NCBI GenBank assembly: GCA_002702745.1
Contig: PABM01000006.1
Span: forward strand, 1 to 64,000
Direction: 5' to 3'
Length of the DNA: 64,000 nt
Origin: Flavobacteriaceae bacterium
GTDB lineage: Bacteria; Bacteroidota; Bacteroidia; Flavobacteriales; Flavobacteriaceae
The notes under the pieces are model-generated. The model had not been told where the DNA came from. It saw only the letters and a program-made list of their open reading frames with translations, and searched no databases. Positions 34,432 through 43,615 of the stretch are shown here, piece by piece. How positions within the stretch are numbered: position 1 is the first letter of the stretch; each line of letters starts with the position of its first letter. A program made the translations under genes and the position numbers.

Positions 34432-36258
34432 AGCTAGGTTTCTTGGCTGATCAACATTTTTTCCAAGCATCACAGCAATATGGTATGATAGAAGTTGGAG
34501 AGGGATTACTGTTATAAAAGGAGTAATTGATTCAATACTGTCAGGAACTTCAATTACGTGATCTGCAATTTCTTTAACCTCTTTATCACCCTTAGAAACA
34601 ATTGCAAATATTTTTCCTTTTCTAGATTTAATTTCCTGAATATTACTTACAATTTTATCGTAATTAATTTTATTTGTTGCAATTACAATTGTAGGCATAT
34701 TTTCATCAATTAATGCAATCGGTCCATGCTTCATTTCTGCAGCAGGATAGCCCTCAGCATGTATGTATGATATTTCCTTTAGTTTTAGCGCACCCTCTAG
34801 TGCAATCGGAAAATTGTAACCTCTTCCTAGATATAAACAGTTTGTAGCTTTGAGAAATTCTTTTGCTATTTTTTTGATTTCATTATTTGAAGATAGTGCC
34901 GTGTGTACCTTTTTATCAATATTTGAAATTTCCAGAATATACTTATGATATAATTTTTCTGAAATGACACCTTTTGATTTACTCAATTTTACAGCCATCA
35001 TATATAAAATTGTCATTTGGGTTGTAAATGCCTTGGTTGAAGCAACTCCTATTTCAGGGCCAGCGTGAGTGTAAGATCCAGAATCAGATTCTCTTGCTAT
35101 TGAAGACCCAACTACATTACATATGCCATAAACAAATGCACCTCTAGATTTAGCTAATTTTATAGCAGCCAATGTATCAGCTGTTTCTCCAGATTGTGAA
35201 ATAGCAATCACAATATCGCCTCTTTCAATAACAGGATCTCTGTATCTAAATTCAGATGCATATTCAACTTCAACTGGGATTCTGGCGATTTTTTCAAACA
35301 TATACTCGCCAACTAAAGCAGAATGCCATGAAGTTCCACAAGCTATTATGGTTATTTTTTTTGCTGAAAGAAACTTATTAATGTAATCATCCAAACCAGA
35401 TAATTTAATTATTCCATTAGAAACATTCAATCTCCCTCTCAAAGTGTCTTTGATAGCTTTTGGTTGCTCATATATTTCTTTTAGCATGTAATGATCAAAT
35501 CCTTGTTTCTCAATTTTATCAAGGCTTAACTCCAGTTTATTAATTGTTGGAGAAATTAATGAGTCATCAGAAATTTTTCTGAAAAAAGTTTCCTTATGAT
35601 TTCTTATAATAGCTAATTCACCATCTTCAAGATATATTACATTTTTGGTGTATTCAATGAATGGTGTAACATCACTTCCTATAAAATGTTCATCATCACC
35701 AATACCTATGCATAAAGGGCTTCCAAGTTTAGCCACAACAATTTCATCGGGTTTTTCATTATCTATAACTGCTATCGCATATGCACCAACAACCTGATTT
35801 AGCGCAATTTGCACCGCTTCTCCAAGTTTGACACTATTTTTATCCTTCACATATTCGATAAGATTAACAAGAACTTCTGTATCAGTTTCTGAGTCAAAAG
35901 AAAACCCTTCCTTAATTAATTTTTGTTTAATTGTTGAATAATTTTCAATGATTCCATTATGTACAAGACATAGTTTTTTAGAATTGGAAAACTGGGGGTG
36001 AGCATTTACATCACTTGGTTCTCCATGAGTAGCCCATCTTGTATGACCTATTCCAATTCCTCCAGAAATATTTTTTCTTTTTTGAAGTTGCTTTTCAAGT
36101 TTGCTAATTTTTCCTTTTGATTTACAACTAGCTATGTTAGACCCATTATACACAGCAACACCAGAACTATCATATCCTCGATATTCTAGTCTTTTTAGTC
36201 CATTCAAAATAATTGGCAATGAATCTCTTTCTCCTAAATAACCAACAATTCCGCACAT
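34411..36258 (-). CDS. glmS: Glutamine--fructose-6-phosphate aminotransferase
   Basis: A 615-residue enzyme that makes glucosamine-6-phosphate from fructose-6-phosphate and glutamine, the entry to peptidoglycan and LPS amino sugars. Met-Cys-Gly-Ile-Val-Gly-Tyr places the glutaminase nucleophile at Cys2. Two SIS sugar-isomerase domains follow (about 290-430 and 460-600), and the C-terminus has Asp-Gln-Pro-Arg-Asn-Leu-Ala-Lys-Ser-Val-Thr-Val-Glu. No glmS ribozyme is expected or seen here. Its last six codons are the unit repeated downstream. Confidence 0.97.
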   Translation of the reverse strand: MCGIVGYLGERDSLPIILNGLKRLEYRGYDSSGVAVYNGSNIASCKSKGKISKLEKQLQKRKNISGGIGIGHTRWATHGEPSDVNAHPQFSNSKKLCLVHNGIIENYSTIKQKLIKEGFSFDSETDTEVLVNLIEYVKDKNSVKLGEAVQIALNQVVGAYAIAVIDNEKPDEIVVAKLGSPLCIGIGDDEHFIGSDVTPFIEYTKNVIYLEDGELAIIRNHKETFFRKISDDSLISPTINKLELSLDKIEKQGFDHYMLKEIYEQPKAIKDTLRGRLNVSNGIIKLSGLDDYINKFLSAKKITIIACGTSWHSALVGEYMFEKIARIPVEVEYASEFRYRDPVIERGDIVIAISQSGETADTLAAIKLAKSRGAFVYGICNVVGSSIARESDSGSYTHAGPEIGVASTKAFTTQMTILYMMAVKLSKSKGVISEKLYHKYILEISNIDKKVHTALSSNNEIKKIAKEFLKATNCLYLGRGYNFPIALEGALKLKEISYIHAEGYPAAEMKHGPIALIDENMPTIVIATNKINYDKIVSNIQEIKSRKGKIFAIVSKGDKEVKEIADHVIEVPDSIESITPFITVIPLQLLSYHIAVMLGKNVDQPRNLAKSVTVE

Positions 36259-36322
36259 AATTATTTTGAATTTATTTTATTGATCAAATTAAAAAATCGA
36301 TATTTATTAGAATATCAGTCAA

Positions 36323-37960
36323 TTAATCTTCAGGTTCTGTGTAGTAAATTTTGATTTTAGGTCTTTTTTCTAAATCTAGACTTAAATTACCGTGTAAAAT
36401 TGTTCCCTTTGGACTTAAAATTACACCAGATGCTAAACTTTTGTTTTCACTTTCTGAATCACTACTTAAAATTTTAAAATTTTGAACCGATCCAACATCA
36501 GAAATTACCGCAAGCGCTAGCTTTGCGTTTGTTGAATCTCTTAAAATTAAGTTGTTTAGATGTTCTGTAATTCTAATCTTGTACTTGATACCCCTATCAT
36601 CATCAAGACTGTCTCTAACAAGAGGCTCTAAATGATTTATTTTAGCATTTATTGTCAAGGAACTGACAGATTGATCTAAAAAGTAGTCAATAAGAGCTGA
36701 ATTTTGTTCATAGTTGTAAAGATATATTCTTTCAGGTTCGTCATTATTTGAAAAATTTTGATTCACAAAAAATTCGATGTAAGCTTCATTTATTATTCTG
36801 ATAGGCTCATCTATGATGTCGTCATAGAAAAAATCCTTAAAAAGATCAAACTCACTAATTTCTTCTCCATCATCATCAATTGTTGTTCCTGAAAATAGGT
36901 CAAGAGTTGAAATTATACCCTCTCCCCCCCTCAAATATATATTTTCATTTCCATTGCTCTGATCTAATAACCCAACATCGATTGGATTTTCATTTTCAAA
37001 TATATTCATCAAATTTCCAGTGAAATTTATTGTATACTCATGTTGATTTGTTTCAATTTCATCCACAGAGCCAGTATCACTATCACCAATACTGGTGTTA
37101 TCTGAAGTGTAATGAATTGTAAGTTTAGTATTAGAAGAAGCAAAGTTAAGAAGCATTAACGACCCTTCTGTATTACTTTCAACTTTAAAATATAAACCCC
37201 TAAAGAATTCTTTAAAGTTAGGTTCATTGGTAAGAACTGAATTTCCCTCATTTTCAAAGAAATTACTTTCCCAAAAATTTTCATTTGGATTGTTTAATTT
37301 AAACCTTAGAGCTGGTGCTAATTTCTGTGAAACATAAGTATTTCCCGATGTATCTATTTCGGTTAAATTAATTTGTTTATTGCTAGGAATAAATTCATCA
37401 ATTTCAAATAGTAATTCAGCTTCAAGTTGTCCAGAATCAATAACTTCTTCAACAGAAAGTGATCCGTTAGAAAAGTAGCTCTGTGATGTATCAAAATCTG
37501 AGTATGGATCAAATGATCTAAAAAAGAAATTATTTTTATAAACAGATATCTTAATCGGTGAATCTCCGTAAACAGAATCTAACTCATAAGTAATATCACC
37601 GTCTTCACTAGTATCAACACCTCTTGAAAAATATGGAATAGTTAAAACAACAGAATCCAAAACAACATTTTCTCCAAATTCATGATTATACTCTGACGGT
37701 ACCATTTGACCAACGAAGTTTGAGTTTGATCTACCGTATTGAGGATGATTATAACTTCCAAGCAGGAATGAAGGTAAATTATTTGTTTGGACTGGATTTA
37801 CCATTTTAGACCTGGAAGTAACATTATATTCTACACTATTTGTTGAAAAATTTATCGCATTTTCAGAATTAATTACCTGCGAGTCAAAACTTGCAAAATC
37901 TTTTTCACATGAAGCAATAACTAAAACAATAAGTAATATTTTAAATAAATTAAATTTCAT
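36323..37960 (-). CDS. DUF4270 family lipoprotein
   Basis: A 545-residue protein with a lipoprotein signal (Val-Ile-Ala-Ser-Cys18). A beta-rich extracellular region includes an Leu-Gly-Ser-Tyr-x-His-Pro-x-Tyr-Gly motif typical of DUF4270 proteins. These are Bacteroidota surface or periplasmic lipoproteins of unknown role. It lies between the GT5 protein (6-bp gap) and glmS, the gene order often seen in Flavobacteriia. Carbohydrate association is guessed only from the neighbours. Confidence 0.8.
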   Translation of the reverse strand: MKFNLFKILLIVLVIASCEKDFASFDSQVINSENAINFSTNSVEYNVTSRSKMVNPVQTNNLPSFLLGSYNHPQYGRSNSNFVGQMVPSEYNHEFGENVVLDSVVLTIPYFSRGVDTSEDGDITYELDSVYGDSPIKISVYKNNFFFRSFDPYSDFDTSQSYFSNGSLSVEEVIDSGQLEAELLFEIDEFIPSNKQINLTEIDTSGNTYVSQKLAPALRFKLNNPNENFWESNFFENEGNSVLTNEPNFKEFFRGLYFKVESNTEGSLMLLNFASSNTKLTIHYTSDNTSIGDSDTGSVDEIETNQHEYTINFTGNLMNIFENENPIDVGLLDQSNGNENIYLRGGEGIISTLDLFSGTTIDDDGEEISEFDLFKDFFYDDIIDEPIRIINEAYIEFFVNQNFSNNDEPERIYLYNYEQNSALIDYFLDQSVSSLTINAKINHLEPLVRDSLDDDRGIKYKIRITEHLNNLILRDSTNAKLALAVISDVGSVQNFKILSSDSESENKSLASGVILSPKGTILHGNLSLDLEKRPKIKIYYTEPED

Positions 37961-37966
37961 TTTTAT

Positions 37967-38773
37967 TTAAGCAAGTAAGGTTTCGTAGAATTCCATATAC
38001 GGTTCTGAGAAATTGTCATTAGGTTGGAAATCTAGTATAGGATTTTTATAGTTTTTTAAATAATTATTTATTTCTGAAGAAATATTTTCAGATCCTTTAA
38101 TAATAGCATCAGATGAATCGATGGCTATTTTCATCAGATTTTCGTAAGTGGGATTGCCTAAAGTACTAATAAGTTTGTTATCAATTTCATCAAATAAAAT
38201 TTTATCTAACATATTTTTATTTAACGAAGTATCGAATTCATTACCATAAAGGGATGTTATAATTTTGCTGTTTTGAAAGATTGGGTCGTCTTTGTAGATC
38301 TGCTGAAAATAAAGCGGCAACAATGCTGCCATCCAACCATGTATATGAATTATATCTGGCGGCCAGTTTAACCTTTTTATAGTTTCAAAAACACCCTTAG
38401 CAAAGAAGATTGCTCTTTCATCATTATCCTCGAAAAGCTTACCGTTTGAATCGGTAAATGTTGCTTTTCTTTTGAAATAATCTTCGTTATCAATAAAGTA
38501 AACTTGTATTCTTTCCTTGGGTATAGAGGCAACTTTAATTATTAACGGCATATCTAAATCATTAATCACAAGATTTAACCCTGATAATCTAATAACTTCA
38601 TGTAATTGATGTCTTCTTTCATTTATATTTCCGTATCGAGGCATAAAAATTCTAATTTGGCCACCTTGTTTGTTAACCATTTTAGGAATTTCAAAGGACA
38701 TTGATGAAATTTCGGACTCGGGTAAGTATGGTACCACTTCAGACGATACGTATAAAATCTTTCTGTTTTTCAT
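37967..38773 (-). CDS. Short glycogen/starch synthase-type protein (GT5 N-terminal domain only)
   Basis: A 268-residue protein matching the N-terminal half of GT5 glycogen synthases: Ser-Ser-Glu-Val-Val-Pro-Tyr at the start, and Ile-His-Ile-His-Gly-Trp-Met-Ala-Ala at about 145. The C-terminal GT-B domain that binds ADP-glucose is missing, as is the Lys-x-Gly-Gly loop usual in full synthases; the loop is replaced by Asn-Lys-Gln-Gly-Gly-like residues. Short forms of this size are widespread in Flavobacteriia beside panC. It may not be a functional synthase. It is divergent from panC. Confidence 0.8.
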   Translation of the reverse strand: MKNRKILYVSSEVVPYLPESEISSMSFEIPKMVNKQGGQIRIFMPRYGNINERRHQLHEVIRLSGLNLVINDLDMPLIIKVASIPKERIQVYFIDNEDYFKRKATFTDSNGKLFEDNDERAIFFAKGVFETIKRLNWPPDIIHIHGWMAALLPLYFQQIYKDDPIFQNSKIITSLYGNEFDTSLNKNMLDKILFDEIDNKLISTLGNPTYENLMKIAIDSSDAIIKGSENISSEINNYLKNYKNPILDFQPNDNFSEPYMEFYETLLA

Positions 38774-38876
38774 TAATTCACTTTTTTGAAGTGCCCCTAA
38801 GAGGTAGCAAAATTACAAAAATTATGTAGATTAATTGCAATGTATTAAGTTTACATGCTGTTAATTTTTTATTAAA

Positions 38877-39722
38877 ATGCTAGTTTTAAGGGATATTTTC
38901 AATTTACAAAATCATCTTAACAATTTAAAGAGTAATGAAAAAACTATTGGCTTTGTCCCTACTATGGGTGCACTTCACAACGGTCATCTTTCTTTGGTTA
39001 ATAAATCAACCTCTCAGAATGATGCTACACTGGTTTCTATTTTTATAAATCCGACTCAGTTTAATAGTGTTGATGATCTTAAAACTTATCCCTCAGATAT
39101 TCATAAGGATTTAGAATTATTAAGTTCTATTTCAGATAAAATCATTGTATTTAACCCTAATCCAAACGAACTGTATTCTGGTGATATTAGACTGGATGAA
39201 TTTAATTTTAATGGGCTTGACAGATATATGGAGGGTAAATTTAGAGGTAATCATTTTGTTGGTGTTGCCACTGTTGTTAATAGATTGTTTTCCCTGATTA
39301 AAGCTGACTATGCATATTTTGGAGAAAAAGATTTTCAACAACTTAGAATAATTGAGAATCTTATTGAAGAAAAAAATTTTAAAATTAAATTAATCAGATG
39401 TGAAACAATAAGATCTGAAGATGGTCTTGCTTTGAGCTCAAGGAATAATAAATTAAATTTTTCGTCAAAAAAAATAGCAACAAATTTGTTTAAAGCACTT
39501 AATTTTACAAAAGAAAAGATTGACATTTTAAGCATAGATGAAATCGAACAAAAAATATATAATAATTTGTCAAATTTTAAAGAAATTAAATTGGAATATT
39601 TTGTAATTGCTGATGAGCAAAATTTAAAACCAATCAGATACAAGCCAACCGAAAAATATAGGGCATTCATTGCCGCATATGTTTCCGGTGTTAGACTTAT
39701 TGATAATATAAAACTTTATTAA
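38877..39722 (+). CDS. panC: Pantothenate synthetase
   Basis: A 281-residue ATP-dependent ligase that joins pantoate and beta-alanine. [10 protein letters not shown] (about 27-36) is the nucleotide-binding HxGH signature, with Phe-Gly-Glu-Lys-Asp-Phe-Gln-Gln and Leu-Ala-Leu-Ser-Ser-Arg-Asn further on. It is followed after 5 nt by panD, which provides the beta-alanine substrate, so two steps of pantothenate synthesis are co-expressed. Confidence 0.97.
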   Translation: MLVLRDIFNLQNHLNNLKSNEKTIGFVPTMGALHNGHLSLVNKSTSQNDATLVSIFINPTQFNSVDDLKTYPSDIHKDLELLSSISDKIIVFNPNPNELYSGDIRLDEFNFNGLDRYMEGKFRGNHFVGVATVVNRLFSLIKADYAYFGEKDFQQLRIIENLIEEKNFKIKLIRCETIRSEDGLALSSRNNKLNFSSKKIATNLFKALNFTKEKIDILSIDEIEQKIYNNLSNFKEIKLEYFVIADEQNLKPIRYKPTEKYRAFIAAYVSGVRLIDNIKLY

Positions 39723-39727
39723 TTTTT

Positions 39728-40078
39728 ATGAATATTGAAATTGTAAAATCTAAAATCCACAGAGTTAAGGTAACAGGAGCAGATTTAAATTATATTGGAA
39801 GTATAACAATTGACAAGGATTTAATGGATGCCGCTAATATTATTGAAGGAGAGAAAATACATATTGTGAACAATAACAATGGTGAAAGATTTATTACTTA
39901 TGTAATTCCAGGATCTGGAGGTTCTGGTGAAATCACTGTTAATGGTGCAGCAGCTAGAAAGGTTAATATTGGTGATATTTTAATTCTGATAACTTATGCT
40001 TCGATTAATCTTGACGATGCTAAAAGCTTTAAACCAAGTATAATTTTTCCAAATGAGGAAAATAATTTATTAAGTTGA
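39728..40078 (+). CDS. panD: Aspartate 1-decarboxylase (pyruvoyl enzyme)
   Basis: A 116-residue proenzyme. Self-cleavage is expected at Gly24-Ser25 within Asn-Tyr-Ile-Gly-Ser-Ile-Thr-Ile, making the pyruvoyl group at Ser25. Other family residues are present: Lys-Ile-His-Arg-Val-Lys-Val-Thr at about 10 and the Gly-Ala-Ala-Ala-Arg-like segment (Asn-Gly-Ala-Ala-Ala-Arg). It makes beta-alanine from aspartate for PanC. Confidence 0.96.
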   Translation: MNIEIVKSKIHRVKVTGADLNYIGSITIDKDLMDAANIIEGEKIHIVNNNNGERFITYVIPGSGGSGEITVNGAAARKVNIGDILILITYASINLDDAKSFKPSIIFPNEENNLLS

Positions 40079-40079
40079 T

Positions 40080-41030
40080 TTGATAAAAAATTATTTTAAA
40101 ATATTGCTGCCAATTTCTGTCGGTGTTTTTTGTATTTATTTTTCTTTTAGGAATATCGTTTTTTCTGATTTCACACAATATTTTTTTGAAATAAATTATA
40201 CATGGGTTGCTGTAGGAATAATCCTTGGTGCTTTGAGTCATATTTCCAGATCATACAGATGGAAATTTCTTATTAATCCTTTAGGCTATAAGCTTGGATT
40301 AATAAACAGTGTTTTAGCGGTTTTTTCTGCATATCTAATTAATTATACAATTCCAAGGGCAGGAGACTTAGCCAGAGCTACTATGATTTCAAAATATGAA
40401 AAAATACCCTTAGAAAAAACACTAGGAACAATAGTTGCAGAAAGAGCTATTGATATTATATGTATTATTATTATAATATGTATTGGATTAATTATAGAAT
40501 TTCAGAGGATTTCTGATAAATTAATCTCATTAACTCAGGATACTGAAATATCAGTAATTCTTATTTACTTTAGTGTTTTTGTCTTACTGTTATTTGTTTT
40601 AAAGAGGATTTTGAAAAAATCAAAGTATTATAAATCTATTGCAAATTTTTTTTCAGGAATTATTGAAGGTTTGACTGTAATTTTTAAGATGAAAAAAAGG
40701 AATTTATTTATTTTTCACAGTATTTTTATATGGTTGATGTATATACTTATGTTCTGGGCAACATCTAACGCATTTTTTGAACTACATGAAGTTACATTTT
40801 TCAAATTAATGATTTCATTTACTTTGTCAGCATTATCAATTATGTTTTCTAACGGCGGAATAGGCATTTATCCACTCGCCGTTGAGGAATCATTGGGTTG
40901 GTATGGAATTCAATCTACAACAGCATTAGCATTTGGATGGGTGAGTTGGTTATCCCAAACAATGATGGTGGTAATTTTTGGTGGATTATCCTTATTTGTA
41001 TTACCTTTCATTAACAGAAATAACAAATGA
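40080..41030 (+). CDS. Lysylphosphatidylglycerol synthase TM region / flippase-like protein
   Basis: A 316-residue integral membrane protein with about eight transmembrane helices and the Pro-Arg-Ala-Gly-Asp-Leu-Ala-Arg-Ala motif near residue 98, typical of the UPF0104/YbhN (LPG synthase TM region) family. It lacks the C-terminal aminoacyl-transferase domain, so it is not a full MprF. The frame opens with TTG at 40080, one base after the panD stop; no nearby ATG fits. A role in lipid transfer is inferred from the family. Confidence 0.83.
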   Translation: MIKNYFKILLPISVGVFCIYFSFRNIVFSDFTQYFFEINYTWVAVGIILGALSHISRSYRWKFLINPLGYKLGLINSVLAVFSAYLINYTIPRAGDLARATMISKYEKIPLEKTLGTIVAERAIDIICIIIIICIGLIIEFQRISDKLISLTQDTEISVILIYFSVFVLLLFVLKRILKKSKYYKSIANFFSGIIEGLTVIFKMKKRNLFIFHSIFIWLMYILMFWATSNAFFELHEVTFFKLMISFTLSALSIMFSNGGIGIYPLAVEESLGWYGIQSTTALAFGWVSWLSQTMMVVIFGGLSLFVLPFINRNNK

Positions 41031-42202
41031 TAAAATATATATTAAATACGGTATTTTTTATTTTATCGATAAATTTATTAAGCTCTCAGAGTCTTGATTC
41101 ACTAAATATTTCTAGGCTACATGATACTATTTCATCCAAATATTTAAATGAAGAAAGAACTGTGGAAATCCAGCTACCAAGATCCTACAGTGCTTTAGAA
41201 AAAGAATATCCTCTAGTTATAGTTTTTGATGGAGATTATATGTTTAATCTAGTCTCAGGCAATACAGACTACCTCTCATTTTGGGGAAACATTCCCGAGC
41301 ATATAGTTGTTGGTATAAATCAAAAAAACTCCAGATTTAATGATACCAGTGTTTTTGATAATGTAACTAATTTACCGATTTCGTCCACTGCATCATTCTA
41401 TGATTTTATCGTTTTAGAATTAATTCCGTACCTAAAAAAAAATTACAGAATTTCTAAATTTAATATAATTATAGGCCATGAAAGAACAGCAAATTTTGCA
41501 AATTTTTTTATACTTAAAAAAAACCCACTTATTAGAGGTGTGATTTCAATTAGTCCAAAGATATCTAATCGAATGAATGATTTTTTAATAAATAATCTAG
41601 TAAAAACTAAATCAAAAATCAGTTATATTTTGTTATCATCTTTAAATGATTTTGAAACAATAATTGATAATGTTAACAAATTAAAAAAATCATTATCTGG
41701 TATTAAAAATAATAATTTGATGTTTGAATCAATTATTCTAGATAAGGATAATCATTACACAATCCCTTCTACAGCTCTGCCAGTTGCTTTAAAAAAACTT
41801 TATTCACTTTATCCAGAAATAGATAAGAAAGAATATGACTCAATAATTACAAAGCTAGAATATTCACCAATTGCATATATTGAAAATAAATATAAGTTAA
41901 TAAAGGATTTTTATGATATCGATAAAAAAATTTCAATAAATGATTTTATGGCAATAGAGGAATACATTGAATCATTTGAGCAATTTAAATTATATGAAGA
42001 TTTATCAAAATTAGCAAACCAGGAATATCCTGGTACAATATTACCAAGCTATTATATGGGAAGATTTTATGAGGAAAGGGGAAACCCAGAAAAAGCAATG
42101 CTTATTTATAGATCAGCTTACAATATGAATGAAGTTGAAGGCCTAACAAAAGAATATTTGTTAGAGTTAGCTGATAGAATCAATCAAGATTTTAATTATT
42201 AG
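41027..42202 (+). CDS. Esterase-D/Fes-type alpha/beta-hydrolase-fold protein lacking the nucleophile
   Basis: A 391-residue exported protein: signal peptide at about 1-20, alpha/beta-hydrolase domain (putative esterase type, Val-Ile-Val-Phe-Asp-Gly-Asp at about 64-70), and a C-terminal TPR-like helical part. The nucleophile elbow should read Gly-x-Ser-x-Gly but is Gly150-His-Glu152-Arg-Thr, so the Ser is replaced by Glu. A late His (in Asp-Asn-His-Tyr) is kept. It is probably a non-catalytic or altered member; similar GH(D/E) forms are, as I recall, common in flavobacteria at this locus. Its start overlaps the previous stop by 4 bp. Confidence 0.75.
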   Translation: MIKYILNTVFFILSINLLSSQSLDSLNISRLHDTISSKYLNEERTVEIQLPRSYSALEKEYPLVIVFDGDYMFNLVSGNTDYLSFWGNIPEHIVVGINQKNSRFNDTSVFDNVTNLPISSTASFYDFIVLELIPYLKKNYRISKFNIIIGHERTANFANFFILKKNPLIRGVISISPKISNRMNDFLINNLVKTKSKISYILLSSLNDFETIIDNVNKLKKSLSGIKNNNLMFESIILDKDNHYTIPSTALPVALKKLYSLYPEIDKKEYDSIITKLEYSPIAYIENKYKLIKDFYDIDKKISINDFMAIEEYIESFEQFKLYEDLSKLANQEYPGTILPSYYMGRFYEERGNPEKAMLIYRSAYNMNEVEGLTKEYLLELADRINQDFNY

Positions 42203-42205
42203 ATT

Positions 42206-43564
42206 ATGTCTAAGATTAAAAAAACATTTCATTGTCAAGAATGCGGCGCTGAATATGCTAAATGGCAGGGACAATGTAATAAGTGTGGTAGTTGGAATAC
42301 GATTTCTGAGGAAATCGTAGAGTTAGCGCAAGTTAGCTCTTGGAATCATATGAGTTCAGATTTAAGTGTTTCAAAAAATACACCAACCCCTGTTGACGAA
42401 ATTGAGATAAAAGATGAGTTTAGAGTTGAAACAAATGACAATGAATTTAATAGGGTTTTAGGAGGAGGTATTGTCCCTGGCTCAATCACTTTACTTGGAG
42501 GAGAACCCGGAATTGGAAAAAGTACTTTGTTTTTACAAATTTCATTAAAAATAAACAGTAAAGTTCTATATATTTCTGGCGAGGAGAGTGAAAATCAAAT
42601 AAAAATAAGAGCTAACAGAATAAAAAATTCCAATAAAGAATGTCTAATATATTCCGAAAATAAGTTAGAAAATATATTTTCACAAGCTGAAAAAATTAAA
42701 CCAAATATTCTAATTATTGATTCTATCCAGACTTTGACCACAAACACTGTTGATTCGTTACAAGGTAGTATAACACAACTGAAAACTTGTACAGCTGAAC
42801 TGATTAATTTTGGAAAAAGAACCTCAATCCCAGTCATGTTAATAGGACATATTAATAAAGACGGTAATATTGCTGGCCCAAAAGTTTTGGAGCACATGGT
42901 TGATACGGTACTGCAATTTGAAGGTGACAGGAATCATTTATATAGGATTTTACGTGTTAAGAAAAACAGGTTTGGTTCGACCAATGAGATTGGAATTTAT
43001 GAAATGGTTTCAGAGGGTCTAAAGGAGATAATAAATCCTTCAGAGATTCTTATTGGAAAATCAGAACACAAACTAAGTGGAACAGCTATATGTGCCTCTG
43101 TAGAGGGCTCAAGACCCTTTTTGATTGAGGTGCAGGCTCTGGTTAGCACAGCGGTTTACGGAACTCCTCAAAGAAGTACTACCGGGATTAATTCGAAGAG
43201 ACTAAACATGTTATTAGCTGTTCTTGAAAAAAGAGCAGGTTTTCATTTAGGTTCAAAAGATATTTTTTTAAATATCACAGGTGGTCTAAAAGTTGAAGAC
43301 ACAGGAAATGATTTGGCAATAATTGTTGCAATTTTATCTTCGAATAATGATATAAATGTACCAGAAAACTATTGTTTTGCTGCTGAAGTTGGATTATCTG
43401 GTGAGATTAGGCCAGTAAGTAGGGTTGATCAAAGAATTAAAGAGGCGGAAAAGTTAGGCTTTTCTAAAATATTTATTTCTAAATATTGTGATACAACAGT
43501 AGCAAAAAAAATTGAAGTAGTTTATTTAACAAGTGTAGAGGATTTGATTGACAAGATTTCCTAA
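42206..43564 (+). CDS. radA: DNA repair protein RadA
   Basis: A 452-residue RecA-like branch-migration protein. An N-terminal C4 zinc finger (Cys-x2-Cys ... Cys-x2-Cys, residues about 9-29) is followed by the Walker A motif Gly-Glu-Pro-Gly-Ile-Gly-Lys-Ser-Thr at about 95, the RadA-specific Lys-Asn-Arg-Phe-Gly motif near 254, and a C-terminal Lon-like domain. RadA helps process recombination intermediates. It starts 3 nt after the esterase-like gene. Confidence 0.96.
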   Translation: MSKIKKTFHCQECGAEYAKWQGQCNKCGSWNTISEEIVELAQVSSWNHMSSDLSVSKNTPTPVDEIEIKDEFRVETNDNEFNRVLGGGIVPGSITLLGGEPGIGKSTLFLQISLKINSKVLYISGEESENQIKIRANRIKNSNKECLIYSENKLENIFSQAEKIKPNILIIDSIQTLTTNTVDSLQGSITQLKTCTAELINFGKRTSIPVMLIGHINKDGNIAGPKVLEHMVDTVLQFEGDRNHLYRILRVKKNRFGSTNEIGIYEMVSEGLKEIINPSEILIGKSEHKLSGTAICASVEGSRPFLIEVQALVSTAVYGTPQRSTTGINSKRLNMLLAVLEKRAGFHLGSKDIFLNITGGLKVEDTGNDLAIIVAILSSNNDINVPENYCFAAEVGLSGEIRPVSRVDQRIKEAEKLGFSKIFISKYCDTTVAKKIEVVYLTSVEDLIDKIS

Positions 43565-43615
43565 TAGTTAAGTAAATTTAGTATTTTCGTTCCCTCAATA
43601 AATGTCAAAAAATCG

